A DNA stretch of 19,502 nt from Porphyromonadaceae bacterium (GTDB lineage Bacteria; Bacteroidota; Bacteroidia; Bacteroidales; Dysgonomonadaceae): positions 1 to 19,502 of the forward strand of contig DPAC01000026.1 of assembly GCA_003517675.1 (NCBI GenBank), in the 5' to 3' direction. Below the pieces are notes generated by a model, which saw nothing but the letters and a program-made list of their open reading frames with translations, was not told the origin of the DNA and made no database searches. The number at the start of each line of letters is the position of its first letter. Positions within the stretch are counted from its first letter, which is position 1. Made by a program: the position numbers and the translations under genes. Positions 13,530-19,502 of this stretch are shown here, piece after piece.

Positions 13530-13561
13530 CAAAAGTAGTATAATAATTTTAGCGTAACAAA
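13530..13561 (-). promoter_or_regulatory. tRNA-Gln promoter
   Basis: Minus-strand TTTG (13561-13558), exactly 20 bases, then TACTTTTG (13537-13530). This is a full match to the Bacteroidetes TTTG-N19-21-TAnnTTTG consensus, about 27 bases upstream of the tRNA. Confidence 0.75.
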
Positions 13562-13667
13562 TTATTTGTACGGTTTTTAATGGATCAGGACATCAATCAT
13601 GCAGGTACGCGACAGAAAGCGGCCAAAGGAGCATTATTCATCAGCTGAGGCGGAATGGCACGTCATC

Positions 13668-14963
13668 TTATTCCGCGATCAGCAGGTAATAATTCTTCTT
13701 CCCGCGTTGGGCCAGGATATATTTATCGCCTATCAGATGCGAGAGTCCGATGGTTTCATCGAACAGCTCCAGCTTCTCTTTGTTGATCATCACACCGCCG
13801 GCCTGCACCGTCTTGCGCATCTCACTCCTGGAGGGAAAGACAGCCGAGTCGTCGGTAAGCAGGTCCACAGCCTTGATGCCCGCGGAAAGCTTCTCTCTTG
13901 AAACAACAAATTGCGGCACCCCTTCAAATACCTGCAGGAAGGTGGTCTCATCGATCGAGCGTAACATCTCGGAAGTTGATTGGCCAAAGAGGATCTGTGA
14001 GGCGTTGACCGCCATCTCGTAGTCCCCGCGCGAGTGTACCATCACGGTGACCTCTTCGGCCAGCCGTTTCTGAAGCGGACGCAAATGGGGTGCCGACTGC
14101 TGTTCGGCAACGAGTGCCGCTATCTCTTCTTGGGAGAGTGAGGTGAATATCCTGATGTATTTCTGGGCATCGGCATCACTCACGTTGAGCCAGAACTGGT
14201 AAAACTGATAGGGTGAGGTATATCTTGAATCAAGCCATACGTTGCCACTCTCGGTCTTACCGAACTTACCCCCGTCGGCTTTCGTGATAAGGGGACATAC
14301 GAGTGCATAGGCTTCACCCCCCTCCACGCGACGGATCAGCTCCGTGCCGGTGGTGATATTGCCCCACTGGTCCGATCCGCCCACCTGCAGACGAACGCCC
14401 ATTTCGCGGTAGAGATGCAGGAAATCGTAGCCCTGCAGCAGCTGATAGGAGAACTCGGTGAACGACATCCCTTCGCTCGATTCCCCGCTCAGTCGTTTCT
14501 TCACGGAGTCTTTGGCCATCATATAGTTCACGGTGATGTGCTTGCCGATATCGCGAATGAAGGAGAGAAATGAGTAATCCTTCATCCAGTCGTAGTTGTT
14601 CACCAGGATAGCCTTATTGGGAATGTCACTTTCAAAATCGAGAAACCGGGCCAGCTGCTTTTTGATGGCCTCCTGGTTGTGACGCAGCGTCTCCTCATCG
14701 AGCAGATTGCGCTCGGCCGACTTCATGGAGGGATCGCCGATCATGCCGGTGGCACCACCCACCAACGCCACCGGTGTGTGACCGGAGCGCTGCAGGTGCT
14801 TCAGCATCATCACCCCCACCAGGTGGCCGATATGGAGGGAGTCGGCTGTGGGATCTATTCCCAGGTATCCTGCCGTCTGCTCTTTCATCAACAGCTCTTC
14901 CGTGCCGGGCATCACATCATGAACCATGCCCCGCCAGCGGAGCTCTTCCACAAAATTCATCAT
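13668..14963 (-). CDS. tyrS: Tyrosyl-tRNA synthetase
   Basis: This cytosolic class I aminoacyl-tRNA synthetase attaches tyrosine to tRNA-Tyr. The 431-residue length is normal. Signature motifs are [10 protein letters not shown] (41-50, HIGH), [13 protein letters not shown] (194-206, tyrosine-binding region) and [10 protein letters not shown] (231-240, the KMSKS-loop equivalent in the KFGKT form typical of TyrS). The C-terminal S4-like RNA-binding segment is visible as [20 protein letters not shown]. The protein starts MM; either Met could be used and the second gives the commoner [11 protein letters not shown] start. A -7 element (TACCTTTG) lies about 40 bases upstream. GC content is clearly higher than in the DUF262 genes, marking core genome. 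Confidence 0.97.
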   Translation of the reverse strand: MMNFVEELRWRGMVHDVMPGTEELLMKEQTAGYLGIDPTADSLHIGHLVGVMMLKHLQRSGHTPVALVGGATGMIGDPSMKSAERNLLDEETLRHNQEAIKKQLARFLDFESDIPNKAILVNNYDWMKDYSFLSFIRDIGKHITVNYMMAKDSVKKRLSGESSEGMSFTEFSYQLLQGYDFLHLYREMGVRLQVGGSDQWGNITTGTELIRRVEGGEAYALVCPLITKADGGKFGKTESGNVWLDSRYTSPYQFYQFWLNVSDADAQKYIRIFTSLSQEEIAALVAEQQSAPHLRPLQKRLAEEVTVMVHSRGDYEMAVNASQILFGQSTSEMLRSIDETTFLQVFEGVPQFVVSREKLSAGIKAVDLLTDDSAVFPSRSEMRKTVQAGGVMINKEKLELFDETIGLSHLIGDKYILAQRGKKNYYLLIAE

Positions 14964-15000
14964 TTTGAAAACGTTTCTTGTTCGATTTGTAAAAAGTATG

Positions 15001-15008
15001 CAAAGGTA
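15001..15008 (-). promoter_or_regulatory. Promoter -7 element of tyrS
   Basis: Minus strand TACCTTTG matches TAnnTTTG and lies 37 bases before the tyrS ATG; no clear -33 TTTG. Confidence 0.45.
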
Positions 15009-15045
15009 ATAAAAATCATCGGGATGGGGCAGCTGGACAAGGGAT

Positions 15046-16494
15046 TTACTTTTTTCCGCCCAGCATCAGAAAGAGTGCCAGGACATTCATAATCTCCAGG
15101 CGCCCCAGCAGCATGTTGGCAGAGAGAATGTATTTTGCTGCATCGGGTAACATTCTGTAATTGCTGAACGAACTAACCTCACCGAAACCGGGGCCTACAT
15201 TTCCAATGGTGGCGATAGATGCCGAGAACGAGGACATACCGTCAACTCCCGTTGCGGTAAGCAGCAACGCGGTGACTGAAAAAGTGAGGATGTAGAGGAT
15301 GATAAAAACCATAATCTGCAGCTCCAGCTCATGGTTAATTACGTTTTTATCCATTTTGACAACATAGATACCATCCGGATGCAGAATGAGCTTCAGCTGT
15401 TTGGTGACCGATGCAAAAAAGAGATAAATGCGATCGAATTTCATTCCTCCTGCAGTTGATCCTACCATTCCGCACTGTATGGTGAAATAAATGAGTAAGA
15501 GGATGGAAAAAATGGGCCAGTTTCCGGTATCTACCGTGGCATAGCCGGTGGTACTGCCCAGTGATATTACCTGAAAAGCGGCATACCTGAGCGATTCCCA
15601 GAGCCCGTAGAGATTTTCTCTTGTGAGTTGAAACGTGATTAAAATGATGCCGATGAGCATCACCAGCAAATACATGCGGATAGGGTGCGAGGAGAATATA
15701 TTATTTTTTTTTCTTGTGATTGTCGCATAAATTATGCCGAAATGGATGCTGCTGATAAGCATGAAGAACATGATACCCACCTCTATCCATACATTGTCGT
15801 AAGCTGCAATGCTTAAATTTCTGGTGGAAAATCCCGAGGTGGCGACGGTGGTGAACGAATGACAAACAGCATCGAAAAGACTCATCCCCAGCAACGTCAA
15901 CATGGTTGTTTCTGCAATGATCAAACTGAAATATACGGTAGCGATGATCCTTATAATCTGTTTGGATCTGGTGAAGAAACTCATTTTTGACAGGTCGGAC
16001 ACCTCTGAGCGGTAGAAACTCGACATGGCCCCCTTTTTTTCAGGAAGCACCAGCAATACAAACAAAACAATACCCACTCCGCCAATGAATGCGGTGGATG
16101 AACGCCAGAAGAGCAACCCTTTTGGTAAAGCTTCAATGTCATTCAAGATACTAGATCCGGTGGTGGTATAACCTGATACGCTTTCGAAAAGCGCATTGGC
16201 TACCGTATCGAATTCACCTCCAAAAAGGTAGTAGGGAAGCATGCCAATCACACAGGTGATGATCCAGCCAAAAACACTGATCGTCAATCCTTCGTGAAAA
16301 CTGATTTCTCTGTATTTTCTGATAAAAAATTGTGGCGTGACGCCCAGAACGGTACAGGAAACAGCACTAATCAATAAGGCATTGAGTGCGTTTTCTTTGT
16401 TTACAAATGATATGGCTGCCGAGATAAAGAGGAACAGCGAATTAAACAATAAGATGTAACCTAAATATTTTACAACAGCTTTTGTTCGGATCAT
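15046..16494 (-). CDS. trkH: TrkH-family potassium uptake channel subunit
   Basis: This 482-residue inner-membrane protein has about ten hydrophobic helices arranged as four repeats around potassium-selectivity loops: SGYTTTGSS (107-115), [10 protein letters not shown] (215-224), [11 protein letters not shown] (311-321) and [11 protein letters not shown] (428-438). These four filter segments are the hallmark of the SKT/TrkH superfamily. Potassium enters through the pore under control of a cytosolic TrkA/KtrA-type RCK partner, whose gene is not in this window. The length matches typical TrkH (about 480). The gene starts 81 bases after the upstream lipoprotein stop, beyond a terminator hairpin, and ends 82 bases before tyrS. 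No own promoter was firmly identified. Confidence 0.93.
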   Translation of the reverse strand: MIRTKAVVKYLGYILLFNSLFLFISAAISFVNKENALNALLISAVSCTVLGVTPQFFIRKYREISFHEGLTISVFGWIITCVIGMLPYYLFGGEFDTVANALFESVSGYTTTGSSILNDIEALPKGLLFWRSSTAFIGGVGIVLFVLLVLPEKKGAMSSFYRSEVSDLSKMSFFTRSKQIIRIIATVYFSLIIAETTMLTLLGMSLFDAVCHSFTTVATSGFSTRNLSIAAYDNVWIEVGIMFFMLISSIHFGIIYATITRKKNNIFSSHPIRMYLLVMLIGIILITFQLTRENLYGLWESLRYAAFQVISLGSTTGYATVDTGNWPIFSILLLIYFTIQCGMVGSTAGGMKFDRIYLFFASVTKQLKLILHPDGIYVVKMDKNVINHELELQIMVFIILYILTFSVTALLLTATGVDGMSSFSASIATIGNVGPGFGEVSSFSNYRMLPDAAKYILSANMLLGRLEIMNVLALFLMLGGKK

Positions 16495-16530
16495 ATAAGC
16501 GGTAGTTATTCGTTGTCGTGAATAGCTCTA

Positions 16531-16560
16531 AAAATGGGCCTCACCGGGCCCATTTTTTTT
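16531..16560 (-). terminator. Rho-independent terminator after the OmpA/TPR lipoprotein gene
   Basis: Arms TGGGCC (16535-16540) and GGCCCA (16547-16552) pair perfectly around a six-base loop and are flanked by A and T runs, so it can work in both directions. On the minus strand it lies about 24 bases after the lipoprotein stop and ends with a U tract before trkH. Confidence 0.8.
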
Positions 16561-16575
16561 CGTTCATCTTGTGAT

Positions 16576-18276
16576 TCATTTTACGATCGACATAAATTCC
16601 TGATTCGTACGATATTTCGCAAATTCCAGATCGTTGAGTGCCCTCGTGGCGAAAGATCGGTCACGGTCGATAGCAGTGCGCAGGTTTGCTGCCACATCGT
16701 TGAAATTGTTTGTTCTGGAGGCGATGATAGCGAGCAGATAAGCGGTGGTGGCATCCGGGTTTTCAACAGCTTCCAGTGTCTGTTTGGCTTTGTTGTAATC
16801 TCTTACCAACAGCTGTGCCAGGCCGGCATTGTTTGTCTTGTTGTTTCCGTAAGCATCCACGGCCTGATTATAGTTACCCTGCAACAAACTGAGCAGTCCC
16901 ATGGCTTCATCAAGACCGGCAGCACCGGCAGATTTTCCCAACAGCTCATTGGCTGTTTCCAGATCGTTGTCCATGATGGCCAGCAATGCTTTGTTCATGT
17001 TTACCTCGGGAGCCGATGGGTTCACCTGCGCTGCCCGGTTAAAAGCCTGTTTAGCCTTTGCATAGTCACCCTGTTTAAAGAACATGGTTCCGATGTTGTT
17101 CCATCCCCGGTAGTCGCTCGAGAAGTTGGCAGTGACATACTGGTAGATGCGTTCTTTCACCTTTTCATCATCGGTCAGGGAAGAGGCATAAAGCAGTTCC
17201 TCCACTGTCAGCTCCCTGGGGTTGTTGTTCCAGGTGGTCATGATCTCCTCATCCGATTTGCCAACGATCTCGATGTTGGCAATGATGCGGGAACGACGCA
17301 GCTGCGGCAGGATGGTTGTGGCCAGCTCATCAAACACGTAGGAGATGTTCCTGATCTCCCGCTCACGGGTCTCTGAATCGGGGTACATCTCCAGCACACG
17401 CAGGATCAGCTCCTTGTCCTGCAGATCGGAAGCCATTACCAGTTGGCGGAATCCTTCCCAGTCCTCCGCGGTGTAGCGGGCATATACATCGGTATGGATG
17501 TTACGCTTGCTCAATTCATCTTCCAGATAACCGGAAGTGTTCTTTTCACGCTGAGCGGCAAGCTGCTCGTTGAGTGAAAGGCTCCCGTCGGGAGATGCAT
17601 AGGCCGACACTTCCACGTTCACGTTTTGTTTCGGGTCGTTGAATGCCTGTTCTACACGGCGCTTCCACGCAGTCAAATCTTGTTTGTTCAATTCGCTGTC
17701 ACGCAGCTTTGCCTGCTGGATCACAAACATGATATTGGCTTCCTGTGCCTCCTTGATGATGCGTTGGAATCCGTCGGGTGCAACGGAGGGCGTGGTGGTA
17801 CGCACATCGGCCAGTGCCGAGGTGGCGATCACCCCGTCCGCCACTTTCAGGTCGGGCAGGATGGATGGTTTGTTTTTGATTCTCCCGTCGAAACGGAGGT
17901 AGAGTTCCGAGCTTAGCATCTCAGGCTTGTAGGGGAAAGTGGAGTTGATGGTGAAATTGCCGCCACGACGGTTAGAGATGGTGGTCCTGTTACCGGAGAT
18001 GTTCTCTCCCTGGAAGCTGTAGGGAGTGCCGGTCAGCTCACCGTTACCATACTTCAGGACTGGGGTGATGGTAACGATACCGTTCTTGTGAAACCATTTC
18101 TCCGGGAAGGTTCCGTTGATGGTGACAGGCACCTGGTTTCCCACCGTTTCCAGGGGTGAGGGTGTCACATTGAAATTGCTTTGTGAAAGCGGCGTAAGCT
18201 TGCTGCTGCACGAGGTAGTGAATAATACGGCCGTTACTGCAAACAATAGCGATAAAAGATGAGATTTCCTGTTCAT
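16576..18276 (-). CDS. OmpA-like/TPR lipoprotein
   Basis: This 566-residue protein begins MNRKSHLLSLLFAVTAVLFT followed by TSCSS, a lipoprotein signal with lipidated Cys23; the lipobox is imperfect (Thr at -3). A beta-rich N-terminal part (about 30-150) is followed by an OmpA-like segment around VEVSAYASPDGSLSLNEQLA (221-240), the peptidoglycan-associating type of motif. The C-terminal third contains tetratricopeptide-like repeats (about 385-500, WNNIGTMFFKQGDYAKAKQA and following). It is probably tethered to the outer membrane and contacts the cell wall; the exact role is unknown. Similar proteins are widespread in Bacteroidales. It has its own promoter (18333-18340) and terminator, so it is a single-gene unit. 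Confidence 0.87.
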   Translation of the reverse strand: MNRKSHLLSLLFAVTAVLFTTSCSSKLTPLSQSNFNVTPSPLETVGNQVPVTINGTFPEKWFHKNGIVTITPVLKYGNGELTGTPYSFQGENISGNRTTISNRRGGNFTINSTFPYKPEMLSSELYLRFDGRIKNKPSILPDLKVADGVIATSALADVRTTTPSVAPDGFQRIIKEAQEANIMFVIQQAKLRDSELNKQDLTAWKRRVEQAFNDPKQNVNVEVSAYASPDGSLSLNEQLAAQREKNTSGYLEDELSKRNIHTDVYARYTAEDWEGFRQLVMASDLQDKELILRVLEMYPDSETREREIRNISYVFDELATTILPQLRRSRIIANIEIVGKSDEEIMTTWNNNPRELTVEELLYASSLTDDEKVKERIYQYVTANFSSDYRGWNNIGTMFFKQGDYAKAKQAFNRAAQVNPSAPEVNMNKALLAIMDNDLETANELLGKSAGAAGLDEAMGLLSLLQGNYNQAVDAYGNNKTNNAGLAQLLVRDYNKAKQTLEAVENPDATTAYLLAIIASRTNNFNDVAANLRTAIDRDRSFATRALNDLEFAKYRTNQEFMSIVK

Positions 18277-18332
18277 TTGGATAAAGTTTATTATTAATTA
18301 AATCGATCTATTTCTCATTTTTTTATTGCAGA

Positions 18333-18340
18333 CAAATATA
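18333..18340 (-). promoter_or_regulatory. Promoter -7 element of the OmpA/TPR lipoprotein gene
   Basis: Minus strand TATATTTG is an exact TAnnTTTG match 56 bases before the ATG at 18276; the -33 half is weak. Confidence 0.55.
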
Positions 18341-18449
18341 CCCAATTCTCACCAATTAAAGAAGAGCTGTGTACCCTATTAATGTTAATTTCTACGATAT
18401 GGGGCGTGGTTGGTCATCCGGATTCGAATCTTTCTTTTTTTTCGGTACA

Positions 18450-19502
18450 TCATTGCTTAAACCCGAGCTGACGCAGTTCATTTGCTACGGAAGGAGATGC
18501 ATGGATAACCCTGTAAGCGGGATATTCTCTTCTCAGCGGATAGTTTGAACGAAACCAATGGAACTTCTCGGGAGATGATTTGAGTGCAACCGTTTCCGTC
18601 ACGGGATCATAGGTGTGCCAGACGGCGTGTGCCAGTTGTGTTTCGGGCTGCACTTTACGCAGATCGATGACCGGCAGTCGGGGTGGCGGTATTTCACTGA
18701 ATTTTGGGATGACGCCTAATCCGAAGAAATCGATCAGGTTCTCAAGGCTCATTTTTGTGGCCGTCCATTTCCCGTCGGCACTGTACCCCGCGACATGGGG
18801 GGTGGCAATATCGGCCAGAGCAAGCAATTCCTTGTCAATGTCAGGCTCATTCTCCCAGCAATCGATAACCACCCCGGAGATGCGACCTGCACGGAGTGCC
18901 TTTTTCAATGCCTGCTTGTCGGTAATTGCACCGCGGGCTGCATTCATGATAAAGGGCTTTCTGGCGAGGGCATGCAAAAATGATTCATCTGCCAGATGCC
19001 AGGTCGCATGCCTGCCGGTTTTCGTCAGGGGTGTATGAAAGGTGATCATGTCGGATTCACGTCTGATGGTTTCGATATCCACAAAATGACCCTCCTCATT
19101 CCCTTCCTTTTCCGCTCTCGGGGGGTCGTTCAGCAGTACCTTCATTCCCAGTTTCCTGCAGGCTGCCGCCACCTTGCTTCCCACGTTACCCACGCCAACG
19201 ATTCCAATGGTTTTGTCTTTCAGTTTAAATTGATGTTTTTCGGCCAGACAGAGTAACGAGGCCGTAACATACTGTTCCACAGAATTGGCATTGCAGCCTG
19301 GTGCTGTCCGCCAGGCTATTCCGTGCGTATCACAATATACCGTATCGATGTGATCATAGCCGATGGTGGCGGAGCAGATCAGTTTCACACTGCTGCCGGA
19401 AAGAATCTCCTCCCCGAAGTGGGTTACTGTACGCACGATCAGTGCATCCTTGTCGCGGATCGCCTCGCGGGTGAATTGGTTGCCCGGCAGGTATGCCACC
19501 TC
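18450..19502 (-). CDS. pdxB: 4-phosphoerythronate dehydrogenase, 5' end outside the window
   Basis: PdxB oxidises 4-phosphoerythronate to 2-oxo-3-hydroxy-4-phosphobutanoate in the DXP-dependent pathway to pyridoxal phosphate. The visible part begins EVAYLPGNQFTREAI, which in relatives follows about 20-25 N-terminal residues, so the gene is cut by the window edge and the in-frame GTG there is not a true start. It shows the NAD-binding loop IGIVGVGNVGSK, the 2-hydroxyacid dehydrogenase catalytic residues in MNAARGAI (Arg), CWENEPDID (Glu) and ATPHVAGYS (His), and the C-terminal PdxB-specific domain beginning about PPRLPVIDLRK. PdxB-type C-terminal length distinguishes it from SerA-like and lactate dehydrogenases. 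Confidence 0.93.
   Translation of the reverse strand, partial: EVAYLPGNQFTREAIRDKDALIVRTVTHFGEEILSGSSVKLICSATIGYDHIDTVYCDTHGIAWRTAPGCNANSVEQYVTASLLCLAEKHQFKLKDKTIGIVGVGNVGSKVAAACRKLGMKVLLNDPPRAEKEGNEEGHFVDIETIRRESDMITFHTPLTKTGRHATWHLADESFLHALARKPFIMNAARGAITDKQALKKALRAGRISGVVIDCWENEPDIDKELLALADIATPHVAGYSADGKWTATKMSLENLIDFFGLGVIPKFSEIPPPRLPVIDLRKVQPETQLAHAVWHTYDPVTETVALKSSPEKFHWFRSNYPLRREYPAYRVIHASPSVANELRQLGFKQ

Noticed and set aside
16534..17376. 280-codon plus-strand open frame opposite the lipoprotein gene
   Set aside because: The minus-strand frame has signal peptide, OmpA and TPR features; the plus-strand one starts inside the terminator and shows none.

Overview
The window looks like a chromosome segment from a Bacteroidota bacterium, most likely order Bacteroidales. 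The evidence is Bacteroidetes-type promoters (TTTG, about 20 bases, TAnnTTTG), weak or absent Shine-Dalgarno sequences, a lipoprotein of Bacteroidales type, and TyrS, TrkH and PdxB proteins that read like Bacteroidales homologues. A narrower guess such as Dysgonomonadaceae would be inference only.

The window has two parts, meeting at a tRNA-Gln (UUG) gene at 13432-13502. To the right (13.5-19.5 kb) is conserved housekeeping DNA on the minus strand: tyrS, a TrkH-type potassium transporter, an OmpA/TPR lipoprotein and the 3' part of pdxB. To the left (1-13.1 kb) is an accessory region, also almost all minus strand. It becomes clearly AT-richer below about 9.9 kb and carries two insertion sequences.

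The accessory cluster, read in the direction of transcription, encodes: an AAA+ ATPase with N-terminal winged-helix segments (13103-11421); a WYL-domain regulator (11399-10461); a DEDDh 3'-5' exonuclease (10369-9875); a GmrSD-type DUF262+DUF1524/HNH protein (9849-7948); a large DUF262 protein with no visible HNH (7921-5336); a 73-residue protein (5294-5073); a protein with faint resemblance to the uracil-DNA-glycosylase fold (5045-4320); a calcineurin-like phosphoesterase (4262-3657); and a third DUF262 gene (3590 leftward). Spacing is short throughout, so it may be one or two transcription units. Taken together (regulator, ATPase, exonuclease, modification-dependent-nuclease-like proteins, phosphoesterase), it is a credible candidate for an anti-phage or DNA-surveillance locus. 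This is inference from family membership and arrangement, not demonstrated function.

The third DUF262 gene is destroyed. An IS1182-family element (about 1143-3030) sits in it with near-perfect terminal inverted repeats and an AATAAT target duplication; removing the element and one duplication copy restores the reading frame exactly. Its 3' part is cut off again by a second element at the left edge. That element's transposase is split by a run of nine A residues, with the -1 frame staying open to the window edge, which suggests programmed frameshifting or transcriptional slippage. No CRISPR array, rRNA gene or replication origin was seen.
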